Below, in pieces: positions 32,401 to 39,360 of a stretch of 41,265 nt of DNA; within the stretch, counting starts at the first letter, position 1, and the number at the start of each line of letters is the position of its first letter. The translations under genes and the position numbers were made by a program. The DNA is taken from the NCBI GenBank assembly GCA_036390995.1, contig DASWAT010000196.1, positions 1 to 41,265 of the forward strand, read 5' to 3'. The DNA comes from DASQQQ01 sp036390995. GTDB lineage: Bacteria > Actinomycetota > UBA4738 > HRBIN12. The notes beneath the pieces were generated by a model, which was not told the DNA's origin, did not search any database, and was given only the letters and a program-made list of their open reading frames with translations.

Positions 32401-33037
32401 CGCCGACGAGCCACCGTACTTCACTGCCCCGCTGCTCGGTCCGGCGGCGTTCGTGAAGGCGGCCCGAGGAGACTCCGACGCGGACGGGCTCGAGGAGCTG
32501 ATCGGGCGCATGGGCGGGCGGGCCCACAACCGCTCGGTCGCGCTGGCCGCTTGGCGGGCCTGGATCCGTGTGCGGCGTGGGGAGGTCGACGGGCCGCTGG
32601 AGGAGCTCGCCCGGATCGACCGGGCCCCGGCCAGCCCGTCCCGACCGCTGACGATCCAGCTCTGGGCCGAGGCGATGGCCGACGGCGGGCGCTTCGAGGG
32701 ACTCCCGGGCTTCCTGCAGACCGCCCGGACCTTCGCAGAGGCCGGCGGCTTGCGAGCGCTCGACGTGCATCTCGACGCCCTCGAGGGACGGGGGGCGGTC
32801 GCCGCGGGCCAGCTCGTCCGGGGCGAGGAGCTCCTGCTCCGCGCCCGCGACGGGTTCGACCGCCTCGGCGCCACCTGGGAGGTCGCCCGGGCGGATCTGT
32901 CGCTCGCGGAGGGACTTGCCAAGGAGCGGCCGGCGGACGCGCGCGAACGCCTGGACGGAGCCCAGCGGGAGTTCGAGCGGGTGGGTTCGTTGTGGGAACT
33001 GCGACGCTCCGGCGCCCTGTGGGAGCGTCTCGGCTAG
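29441..33037 (+). CDS. Zinc-ribbon/class III nucleotidyl cyclase/AAA-type ATPase/TPR-like multidomain protein
   Basis: The product is 1198 residues with no membrane segment. A double zinc ribbon (CPSCGSPNPDGARFCASCG, then CGQCG and CPSCG; 4-47) precedes a class III cyclase domain (about 62-240): metal aspartates D71 and D115, adenine-type K111 and D187, and transition-state N190 and R194, so adenylyl cyclase activity is likely. Next is a STAND-like ATPase with Walker A GDPGVGKS (288-295) and Walker B VIAVIEDIHWAD (419-430). The C-terminal ~550 residues are helical repeats of TPR type, probably a ligand or protein sensor. GTG 29441 follows TACACT by six bases (leaderless). Its stop shares a CTAG with the convergent clpX stop. 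The arrangement is known from actinobacterial cyclase-ATPase proteins; the signal sensed is unknown. Confidence 0.92.
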   Translation: MRECPSCGSPNPDGARFCASCGASLVPACGQCGAELPPGARFCPSCGTPVPDDVPVPTGSERKLVTVLFADVTGSTGLGERLDPERLQELMATYFSAMREEIEAEGGTVEKFIGDAVMAAFGVPAAHEDDPARALRAALRMRRRLTELNHELERRYGVTLQIRTGVNTGEVLAAVSPKPVEPMVTGDAVNVAARLEQAAEPGSIVVAERTARAARGFGYRELGPRELRGKQGAVAAVLLEAQTAEPVERGVPGLRAPMVGRDQELALLRTLYGRAVAEGHPNLVTIYGDPGVGKSRLVREFLAWAEAQTPAPYVTFGRCLPYGEGITYWPLAEILKRHAGVQDSDPTEAVLEKIGTACDAVLEADPSIDAGRTCRAIAYTAGLEFPGSPMAGREPRQIRAEMHAAWRSFFSALSTSAPVIAVIEDIHWADDAMLDLLEDLADRVLGPVVLVCPARPELLDARSGWGGGRRNFSSVSLEPLTAGDAGRLVGHLLTVNALPAGLRARILERAEGNPFFLEEIVRHLIDEGRIVRDGDRWRATERVGEVQIPDTVQAVLAARIDLLGAEEKRTLQRAAVVGRTFWPGPVRRLLNGDGDRVHDTLERLAERELVLSRMGSAFAGEPEFAFKHILTREVAYESLPRRERAQAHAAVAGWIEGIAAERSREFVELLAYHYLQAYQGAMEDPTADPSSAGSLRARAFASLLEAAEQAHRRFAIEKALKLAEKAERIADDPLERATALEQIGVTAISDYRGDLAWRCLREAADLRLEHAPDDHEALARVCARAVETPSRWPGSMREVPSEDEITRYIRIGFENAGDRDGESLVRLLSARAFGPFSFGPGRSLRPGEYEAAREDGRRATEMAVRIGRPDLASAALDATTSAGISLGFYGGEIEFVQRRLELADDLDNPWEVGDIFAMGAWTAGYLGDFPRAIELGSEGVRRTEGAEAIGLMIHSLCWVAFARFALGDWSAVTDELLPRVRRLLGERADEPPYFTAPLLGPAAFVKAARGDSDADGLEELIGRMGGRAHNRSVALAAWRAWIRVRRGEVDGPLEELARIDRAPASPSRPLTIQLWAEAMADGGRFEGLPGFLQTARTFAEAGGLRALDVHLDALEGRGAVAAGQLVRGEELLLRARDGFDRLGATWEVARADLSLAEGLAKERPADARERLDGAQREFERVGSLWELRRSGALWERLG

Positions 33038-34296
33038 GCCGAGCGTTCCTTGCGGACGCGAGGGGCCTCCTGCCGAGGCACGAGCGTGGGGTTCACGCCG
33101 GAGAGCACGACCTCGCGGTCGATCACGCATCTGGCGACACCCTGCGTGGACGGCAGCTCGTACATCACGTTCAGGAGGACCTCCTCCATGATCGCCCGCA
33201 ACCCGCGCGCACCCGTGCCGCGCAGGATCGCCTGATCCGCGATGGCCTGAAGGGCGTCGTCGTCGAACTCGAGCTCGACCCCGTCGAACTCGAAGAACCG
33301 GCGGTACTGCTTCACCAGCGCGTTCTTGGGCTTCGTGAGGATGTCGATGAGCGCCTGCTTGTCCAGGTTGTGAACGTTCGTGATGACCGGCAAGCGTCCG
33401 ACGAACTCGGGGATGAGCCCGTACTTCAGCAGGTCCTCCGGCAGCACCCTGCCGAGGATCTGCCCGAGGTCCTTCTCGTCCACCCGGCGCACGTCGGCGC
33501 CGAAGCCGACCCCACGGCTGCCCACGCGGCTCTCGATGATCTTCTCCAGGCCGGCGAACGCACCACCGCAGATGAACAGGATGTTCGTCGTGTCGATCTG
33601 GATGAACTCCTGGTGCGGATGCTTGCGGCCGCCCTGCGGTGGAACGGAGGCGGTCGTGCCCTCGAGGATCTTCAACAGCGCCTGCTGCACGCCCTCGCCC
33701 GACACGTCGCGGGTGATCGAGGGGTTCTCCGACTTGCGCGCGATCTTGTCGACCTCGTCGATGTAGATGATCCCGGTCTCGGCCTTCTTCACGTCGTAGT
33801 CGGCCGCCTGGATGAGCTTCAGCAGGATGTTCTCGACATCCTCACCGACGTAGCCGGCCTCGGTGAGCGCCGTGGCGTCGGCTATGGCGAACGGCACGTT
33901 CAGCATCTTCGCGAGGGTCTGCGCGAGCAGCGTCTTGCCGCAGCCCGTGGGGCCGAGGATCAGGATGTTCGACTTCTGGAGCTCGACCTCGCCGTCCTTG
34001 GCGCCGACCTGGATGCGCTTGTAGTGGTTGTAGACGGCGACCGACAGGACCTTCTTCGCCTGCTCCTGCCCGATCACGTAGTCGTCGAGGAACGCGTAGA
34101 TCTCCTGCGGCTTCGGCAGCTCCTCGAGCTTCAGCTCCGAGGTCTCGGAGAGCTCCTCCTCGATGATCTCGTTGCACAGGTCGATGCACTCGTCGCAGAT
34201 GTACACGCCGGGACCGGCGATGAGCTTCTTCACCTGCTTCTGACTCTTCCCGCAGAAGGAACATTTCAGCAGGTCCGAGTCGCCGAGACGCCCCAT
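33034..34296 (-). CDS. clpX: ClpX, ATPase subunit of the ClpXP protease
   Basis: The product is 420 residues. The N-terminal zinc-binding domain has Cys12, Cys15, Cys34 and Cys37; Walker A is GPTGCGKT (115-122) and Walker B is IIYIDEVDKIA. Pore-loop type GYVGED, the ClpP-docking loop reading VGFGAD, and the sensor-2 RGLRAIMEE are present. ClpX unfolds tagged proteins for ClpP. A GGGAGC ribosome-binding site precedes the ATG. clpP lies just upstream, separated by a hairpin. Confidence 0.98.
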   Translation of the reverse strand: MGRLGDSDLLKCSFCGKSQKQVKKLIAGPGVYICDECIDLCNEIIEEELSETSELKLEELPKPQEIYAFLDDYVIGQEQAKKVLSVAVYNHYKRIQVGAKDGEVELQKSNILILGPTGCGKTLLAQTLAKMLNVPFAIADATALTEAGYVGEDVENILLKLIQAADYDVKKAETGIIYIDEVDKIARKSENPSITRDVSGEGVQQALLKILEGTTASVPPQGGRKHPHQEFIQIDTTNILFICGGAFAGLEKIIESRVGSRGVGFGADVRRVDEKDLGQILGRVLPEDLLKYGLIPEFVGRLPVITNVHNLDKQALIDILTKPKNALVKQYRRFFEFDGVELEFDDDALQAIADQAILRGTGARGLRAIMEEVLLNVMYELPSTQGVARCVIDREVVLSGVNPTLVPRQEAPRVRKERSA

Positions 34297-34325
34297 GTGC
34301 CCCCAAGCTCCCTTCGAACCGAAGC

Positions 34326-34345
34326 GGCCGGGTGACTACCCGGCC
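34326..34345. other. Hairpin between clpP and clpX
   Basis: GGCCGGGT (34326-34333) and ACCCGGCC (34338-34345) form a perfect 8-bp stem with a 4-nt loop in the clpP-clpX gap. No U-run follows on either strand. It may slow RNA decay or set the ClpP:ClpX ratio by partial termination or processing. Confidence 0.45.
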
Positions 34346-34361
34346 CGTCTCCGGTCTGATT

Positions 34362-35000
34362 CTACGAGCCTCCCGCCGCCGCCGCTGCAAGTTCGGGGTG
34401 GGCTTTGCGGCTGGAGATGACCTCGTCCACGACGCCGTATTCCACGGCCTCTTCGGCCGTGAGGATGAAGTCACGGTCCGTGTCCTTGGCCACCTTCTCG
34501 AGGGGCTGCCCCGTGTGCTCGGCGATGAGCTCCTCCAGCAGCTTGCGGTACCGAGTCATCTCCTTGGCCTGGATCTCGATGTCGACGGCCTGGCCCTGCG
34601 CGCCGCCGTGCGGCTGGTGGAGCAGCACGCGCGAGTGGGGGAGGGCGTACCGCTTCCCCTTGGTGCCCGCCAGGAGCAGGACGGCAGCGGCCGACGCAGC
34701 CTGGCCCATCACGATGGTGGACACGTCGGGCTTGATGTACTGCATGGTGTCGTAGATGGCGAACAGCGCGGTGATGTCGCCGCCCGGGGAGTTGATGTAC
34801 AGGTTGATGTCCTTCTCGGGGTCCTCGCTCTCCAGGTGCAGGAGCTGCGCCATGATGAGGTTGCCGACGTTGTCGTCGATCGGCGTGCCGAGGAACACGA
34901 TGCGCTCCTTCAGCAGCCGGGAGTAGATGTCGAAGGAGCGCTCGCCGCGGCTGGTCTGCTCGACCACGACGGGGACGAGGTAATCCTTGAGTTCGCTCAT
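34362..35000 (-). CDS. clpP: ClpP, proteolytic subunit
   Basis: The product is 212 residues. The active-site Ser103 lies in MGQAASAAAVLL and His128 in LLHQPHGG; YINSPGGDITALFAIYDTM is the conserved oligomer/oxyanion segment. It begins almost at the mature domain, with a propeptide of only about 15-20 residues. The ATG overlaps the tig stop (ATGA), so trigger factor and ClpP are translationally coupled. Only one clpP is in this window, whereas actinobacteria often have two adjacent copies. Confidence 0.98.
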   Translation of the reverse strand: MSELKDYLVPVVVEQTSRGERSFDIYSRLLKERIVFLGTPIDDNVGNLIMAQLLHLESEDPEKDINLYINSPGGDITALFAIYDTMQYIKPDVSTIVMGQAASAAAVLLLAGTKGKRYALPHSRVLLHQPHGGAQGQAVDIEIQAKEMTRYRKLLEELIAEHTGQPLEKVAKDTDRDFILTAEEAVEYGVVDEVISSRKAHPELAAAAAGGS

Positions 35001-36358
35001 GCCTTTTCCTCCGCTGGTTCCTGCTCGGGAGGCTGGGACGGTTCCTCGGCCTCGGCCGGCGCCGGAGCGCGGCCCTCTACCTCGGCATGCTCGACGAGGA
35101 GATCGAGCGCCTTCGACCGGATGATATCACCGGCCAGTGTTACGACCTGACCACTGCGGTCGAGCGTTTTCGCCACCTCTTTCGGCTCGCGGCCGAGCGC
35201 CTCCGCGAGCGAGGAGATCTCGCGTCCGAGCTCCTCCGCCGTGACCTCCAGCTGCTCCGAACGGGCAACGGCCTCGAGCGCGAGGTCGGCCTTGATCGCC
35301 CGCAGCGCGTGGGCGCGCGCGTCTGCTCGGAACTGCAGCTCGTCGAAGCCCTGTGCCTCGAGCAGCTGCTCCAGGGTCATCCCCAGGCGCTCCGCTCGCT
35401 CCTTCGCGTGCTGGATGCGGTGCTCGGTCTCGTCGTCCACGAGCGTGTCGGGAAGTTCCACGTCGACCGAGTCCACGAGGGCCTGCAGCACCCGGTCGCG
35501 GACCTCGGCGTCGGCGGCCCGCTCCTTGTTCGCCGCGATCTGCTCGCGGAGACTGTGCTTCAGCTCATCGAGGGTGTCGAACTCGGACGCCGTCTTCGCG
35601 AACCCGTCGTCCGCGGCGGGCAGCTTCTTCGCCTTGACCTCCTTCAGGAGCACCTGGAAGGAGACCTCCTGCCCGGCCCGCTCGCCGGAGCGCTCGTCGA
35701 GCGTCGCGTTGAACTTCAGGATCTCGCCGGCCCGCTTGCCCTCGAGCTCCTCGTCGAGCTTGCCGGTGAACTCCCCCGCCCCCACCTCGTAGAGGTAGTC
35801 GGGTCGGGTGGCCTCGGGAACCTCTTGGTCGTGGACCGTCGCGCGGAGGTCGATGACGACGTAGTCGCCGTTGCGAGCGGCGTGGGCCGCGGGCTCGAGC
35901 TCGGCGAAGCGCTCCCGGAGGCGGTCGACCATCTCGTCGACCTCGGGATCGGTCACCTCGACCGAGGGGCGTTCCACGCGCAGCCCCTTGTAGTCGCGCT
36001 CGTCCAGCTTGAGGCGGGGGCGGATCTCCATGGTCGCGGTGAAGACGAGCGACTTGCCCTCCTCCACCTGCTCGAGCTGGATGTCCGGGTCGGTGATCGG
36101 CGCGAGCTCGTTGTCGCGAACCGCCTCCCGGTAGTACGCGGGCACCGCGTCCTCGAGGAACTCGCCGAGGACCGCCTCCCTGCCGATCTGGGCGTCGATG
36201 ATCTGCCGGGGCACCTTCCCCTTCCGGAACCCGGGGATGCGCACCTGCTGCGCGACCTTGCGGTAGGCGCGATCGAGGTCCTCGCCGAACCGGTCGGCGG
36301 GGATCTCGACGGTGAGCTTGACCGTGTGCTTGTCGGTCTCTTCGACGGTGGTCTGCAT
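34997..36358 (-). CDS. tig: Trigger factor
   Basis: Trigger factor is the ribosome-bound chaperone and peptidyl-prolyl isomerase. The 453-residue product has the ribosome-docking signature GFRKGKVP (43-50), an FKBP-type middle domain (about 160-245) and a SurA-like helical C-terminal domain with an acidic Pro/Glu-rich tail. ATG 36358 is chosen because the family begins with this beta strand (MQTTVEETDKHTVKLTVEIP). A TACCCT hexamer lies 10 bp before it, so the leader would be only a few bases. Confidence 0.97.
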   Translation of the reverse strand: MQTTVEETDKHTVKLTVEIPADRFGEDLDRAYRKVAQQVRIPGFRKGKVPRQIIDAQIGREAVLGEFLEDAVPAYYREAVRDNELAPITDPDIQLEQVEEGKSLVFTATMEIRPRLKLDERDYKGLRVERPSVEVTDPEVDEMVDRLRERFAELEPAAHAARNGDYVVIDLRATVHDQEVPEATRPDYLYEVGAGEFTGKLDEELEGKRAGEILKFNATLDERSGERAGQEVSFQVLLKEVKAKKLPAADDGFAKTASEFDTLDELKHSLREQIAANKERAADAEVRDRVLQALVDSVDVELPDTLVDDETEHRIQHAKERAERLGMTLEQLLEAQGFDELQFRADARAHALRAIKADLALEAVARSEQLEVTAEELGREISSLAEALGREPKEVAKTLDRSGQVVTLAGDIIRSKALDLLVEHAEVEGRAPAPAEAEEPSQPPEQEPAEEKA

Positions 36359-36427
36359 CGGGGATCGAAGGGTAACGGAAATCGGGAGACCTGCAGATCG
36401 CGCGGACGCAAGCGCACGAGCGTGGGG

Positions 36428-36433
36428 TACCGT
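36428..36433 (+). promoter_or_regulatory. -10 hexamer of the leaderless hisN-like gene
   Basis: TACCGT is followed by six bases and the GTG at 36440. The divergent tig hexamer (minus strand, 36369-36374) is 53 bp away. Confidence 0.5.
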
Positions 36434-36439
36434 GTGCCG

Positions 36440-37213
36440 GTGCTGGAGCCGGAGCTCGCGTTCGCGAACGAGGCAGCCGACGAGGCGGCCGAGATCGCCC
36501 TCGCCTACTTCGGCTCCGACCTCGAGGTCCGGCTGAAGCCGGACCACACCCCCGTCACCCAGGCGGACGAGCGGATCGAAGCCATGGTCCGGGACCGCCT
36601 GGCCGCACGCTTCCCCGGCGACGCGATCCTCGGTGAGGAGGGAGGGGCCGAAGGCGAGGGCTCGCGGCGCTGGATCTTGGACCCGATCGACGGCACGAAG
36701 AACTTCGCCGACGGGATCCAGGTGTGGGGGACGCTGCTGGCCCTCGAGATCGACGGCGACCTCGCCCTCGGCGTGGTGAGCGCCCCGGCGCTCGGCGAGC
36801 GGTACGAGGCCGTGCGCGGGGAGGGAGCCCGCCTGAACGGTTCGCCGATCCACGTCTCGCGGGCCGACCGGATCTCCCGGGCCTTCGTCTGCTACGCGGA
36901 CGTCCACGAGTGGCTCGACGGGCCGTACGGTCCGGCCTTGCTCCAGATCGTCCGCGGCGCCCGCCGGAACCGGGGGTTCGGGGACTTCTGGGGTCACTGC
37001 CTGGTCGCCAGGGGCGCGGCCGACGTCATGTTCGAGCTGTCGCTCGCCACGTGGGACTACGCCGCGTGCCGGATCGTCGTTGAGGAGTCGGGCGGCAAGG
37101 TCACGCAGTTCGACGGCACACCGGTGCGGCACGGCGGCTCGGTCTTGACCACGAACGGCATCCTGCACGAGGAGCTGGTGGCCCGGCTCGCCCGCGACGC
37201 GAACCCGGGCTGA
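36440..37213 (+). CDS. hisN: Inositol-monophosphatase-family phosphatase, probably histidinol-phosphatase HisN
   Basis: The product is 257 residues. The metal-binding signature is ILD81PID84GTKNF, with GEEGG (about 65-69) and the second motif WDYAACRIVVEESGG. The stretch RGFGDFWGHCLVARGAAD is characteristic, as I recall, of actinobacterial histidinol-phosphatase (HisN), which removes phosphate from histidinol phosphate; an inositol-1-phosphatase role cannot be excluded. GTG 36440 follows a TACCGT hexamer by six bases, and no longer start is needed. It is divergent from tig, and other histidine genes are not nearby. Confidence 0.85.
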   Translation: MLEPELAFANEAADEAAEIALAYFGSDLEVRLKPDHTPVTQADERIEAMVRDRLAARFPGDAILGEEGGAEGEGSRRWILDPIDGTKNFADGIQVWGTLLALEIDGDLALGVVSAPALGERYEAVRGEGARLNGSPIHVSRADRISRAFVCYADVHEWLDGPYGPALLQIVRGARRNRGFGDFWGHCLVARGAADVMFELSLATWDYAACRIVVEESGGKVTQFDGTPVRHGGSVLTTNGILHEELVARLARDANPG

Positions 37214-37221
37214 CCCGACCC

Positions 37222-38211
37222 TCACAACGACAGTCGCTGCACGTCCGGGCGGGCCTGCTGCAGCACGAGCGCCGCCGCCGCGACGTCCTGCACCCCCACG
37301 CCGGTGAGGTCGCATACCGTGATCTGTTCTTCGGCCGTCCGGCCCGGCCGCGTCCCCGCGGCGATCTCGCCGAGCTCGGTGGCATCGTCCGGCGACAGGA
37401 CGATCTCGGCGTCGAGCGCGTGGTGGAGCTCGCCCAGGCGAGCGCACTGGCTCCGGCTGTCCACCACCAACAGGTCGGCGCGAGCCAACACGTCGACGTC
37501 GAGCTCCTGCTTGTCCGCACCGTCGGACCCGAGCGCCGTGACGTGCGCCCCAGGTTTCAGCCACGCCGCCCGGACGAGCGGTTCACGGCTCGCCGTGCAG
37601 GTGACCACGACGTCCGCCCCGGCCACGGCCTCCTCCACCGTGTCCGCGACTCCCACCGAACAGCCGGGGGGCAACGTGGGACGGCCCCGCAGGTCCTCGA
37701 CGGAGCGAGCCGCGTGCTCCGCGCTCCGCCCCCAGACCCGGATCTCGCCGAAGCGACGCTCGCATGCCAGCGCCTCCAGCTGGAACCGGACCTGCGTCCC
37801 GGTTCCGATCACGGCCACCAGGTGCGTGGATCGAGGCGCCAGGTGCCTGGCGGCTACGCCACCGGCCGCCCCGGTCCGGGCGTCGGTGAGGTAGCCGTTG
37901 TCGAGCAGCAGCGCCGCGAGGGACCCGTCTCTGGCGTCGAACACCATCACCGCGCCGTCGATGGCCGGCGGCTCGCGGCCGTAGAAGCCGGACGCGACCT
38001 TCACGGCATAGTGCGAAGCGTCATGCAGGTGGCCGGCCTTCACGTGGATCTCACCGGACGACTCGGGTACCTCGAGATGGATGACCCCGGGCAGCTCGGC
38101 TCGCCCGGTCGAGTACGCGGCGAAGGCACGCTCCACCGCGTCGATCAACGATGGCATGTCGAGCGCCGCACGGACGTCGTCTTCGCGGAACACCCGAACC
38201 TCTCGGATCAT
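37222..38211 (-). CDS. Ornithine cyclodeaminase/mu-crystallin family protein
   Basis: The product is 329 residues. The family N-terminal pattern is present (DVRAALDMPSLIDAVERAFAAYSTG), with VKVASGFYG, the dinucleotide-binding AVIGTGTQVRFQLEAL and WLKPGAHVTALGSDGADKQELD. Members deaminate ornithine or reduce cyclic imines and keto-acids using NAD(P)H; the substrate is not decidable here. ATG 38211 is preceded at 9 bp by TAGGCT. It is divergent from the CarH-like regulator across 133 bp holding inverted repeats. Confidence 0.9.
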   Translation of the reverse strand: MIREVRVFREDDVRAALDMPSLIDAVERAFAAYSTGRAELPGVIHLEVPESSGEIHVKAGHLHDASHYAVKVASGFYGREPPAIDGAVMVFDARDGSLAALLLDNGYLTDARTGAAGGVAARHLAPRSTHLVAVIGTGTQVRFQLEALACERRFGEIRVWGRSAEHAARSVEDLRGRPTLPPGCSVGVADTVEEAVAGADVVVTCTASREPLVRAAWLKPGAHVTALGSDGADKQELDVDVLARADLLVVDSRSQCARLGELHHALDAEIVLSPDDATELGEIAAGTRPGRTAEEQITVCDLTGVGVQDVAAAALVLQQARPDVQRLSL

Positions 38212-38236
38212 GCCGGGGCGAGCCTATCCTCTCCGA

Positions 38237-38325
38237 AGCCTCGGCACCGGCCCGGGAGGCGGGGAAGCCTCCGCACTGCGCGGCCACGAGAACCCATGCA
38301 AAGGCGCATGGGTTCTCGTGGTTTC
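38237..38325 (+). ncRNA. Candidate short structured RNA upstream of the CarH-like gene
   Basis: TATCCT at 38225-38230 could start a plus-strand RNA near 38237. It would contain a 6-bp hairpin (GGAGGC 38255-38260/GCCTCC 38267-38272, loop GGGGAA) and end with the perfect 16-bp hairpin at 38284-38321 followed by GTTTC. This precedes a second TATCCT that serves the CarH-like gene. I recognise no known riboswitch or RNA family. The call rests only on hexamer and hairpin placement. Confidence 0.28.
38284..38321. promoter_or_regulatory. Perfect 16-bp inverted repeat in the divergent promoter region
   Basis: CCACGAGAACCCATGC (38284-38299) and GCATGGGTTCTCGTGG (38306-38321) are perfect inverted copies with a 6-bp spacer. 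It ends 12 bp before the -10 hexamer of the CarH-like gene, so it covers the expected -35 region. It could be the operator of that regulator or a transcription terminator; no gene converges here that needs terminating. Confidence 0.6.
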
Positions 38326-38332
38326 GCCGCGA

Positions 38333-38338
38333 TATCCT
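38333..38338 (+). promoter_or_regulatory. -10 hexamer of the leaderless CarH-like gene
   Basis: TATCCT is followed by six bases and the ATG at 38345. Confidence 0.5.
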
Positions 38339-38344
38339 GCGTGC

Positions 38345-39241
38345 ATGCGCCGGCCGGACGAGGGCTCCTCACTCACGATCTCGGCCGTCTCGAGCATGCT
38401 CGGCATCCCCGTGCCCACGATCCGCTCGTGGGAGCGGCGGTACGGATTCCCCTCGCCAGGAAGGACCGCCGGGAGACACCGTCGATACGCGCTCCACGAG
38501 ATCGAGCTGCTCCGGATGCTGCGCGACCAGATCACCCGGGGACACCCTGCGCGCGAGGCGGTGGCACTGGTCCGTCGCGCGCCCGCCGGCGGCTCACCGA
38601 GGGCGAAGCACCTGGAGGACTTCCTCGCCTCGACGATGGGGCTGGATCCCACCCGGCTCCGCGCAGCTCTCGACGCCGCCGCCGAGACCCTCGGGGTCGA
38701 GGCCGCCGTGCAGGACGTGGCCCTGCCCGCGATGCGGGAGATCGGCACGCGGTGGCGGACGGGGACGTGCGAGGTGGCGAACGAGCACCTGGCGACGGAA
38801 GTCGTCCGGAGCTGGCTCGCCCGCCTGACCGCGGTGGCCCCTCCACCCTTCCACCCTCGGCCCATCGTGCTGGCGTGCGGGCCGAAGGACCTCCACTCGA
38901 TCGGACTCGAGGCGTTCGGGCTGCTCCTTGCGCGGCGAGGATGGGGGCGCCGGCTGCTGGGCGCCCTGACCCCGTCCGACTCGGTGATCAGCGCCGTCCG
39001 CGCGTCGGAGGCCATCGCCGCCGTCGTCACGTCCCAGCGCAACGTGACCCGGAGGTCGGCGGTGGAGACGATCACGGCCGTGGCCGCGGTCCCCAGGATC
39101 ACGGCGTTCTTCGCCGGCGATGCGTTCTCGGCTCCGTCCTCGCGCAGGGGCGTTCCGGGCATCTACCTCGGCGACGACCTCGTGGAGGCCGTCGAGGTGG
39201 TCGACCGGACCCTGGTCTCGCCCCAGCGCCGCGGCGCCTGA
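38345..39241 (+). CDS. MerR-family regulator with cobalamin-binding domain (CarH/LitR-like)
   Basis: The product is 298 residues. The MerR winged helix (11-60; TISAVSSMLGIPVPTIRSWERRYGFPSP, with GRHRRY) is followed by a four-helix cobalamin cap (about 90-165) with W137-x9-E147-H148 and a Rossmann B12-binding domain (about 172-290) with D182-L-H184-S-I-G187. These are the motifs of CarH-type adenosylcobalamin photoreceptor repressors, which control carotenoid genes. In T. thermophilus CarH, as I recall, the residue after the Trp is His132, which ligates cobalt after light; here it is Arg138. Carotenoid genes are not in the window. It is leaderless by position (TATCCT plus six bases). Confidence 0.87.
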   Translation: MRRPDEGSSLTISAVSSMLGIPVPTIRSWERRYGFPSPGRTAGRHRRYALHEIELLRMLRDQITRGHPAREAVALVRRAPAGGSPRAKHLEDFLASTMGLDPTRLRAALDAAAETLGVEAAVQDVALPAMREIGTRWRTGTCEVANEHLATEVVRSWLARLTAVAPPPFHPRPIVLACGPKDLHSIGLEAFGLLLARRGWGRRLLGALTPSDSVISAVRASEAIAAVVTSQRNVTRRSAVETITAVAAVPRITAFFAGDAFSAPSSRRGVPGIYLGDDLVEAVEVVDRTLVSPQRRGA

Positions 39242-39360
39242 GGGCTGGCTGGACGGTTTCACGTCCCCCCGTGCTCTCGTATACGCTTTGACCCTCGGTC
39301 ACGCGCCCGCAGACGCTGCCCGGGCCGCACGCACAATGGAGATGGAGGCCGAACCCGTAC

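Noticed and set aside
31544..33130. 528-codon minus-strand frame opposite the cyclase repeats
   Set aside because: This is an antisense shadow, and it also overlaps the end of clpX.
38237..38325. Cobalamin riboswitch upstream of the B12-dependent regulator
   Set aside because: I looked for the B12 box and core of cobalamin riboswitches and did not find them; the hairpins do not match that fold.
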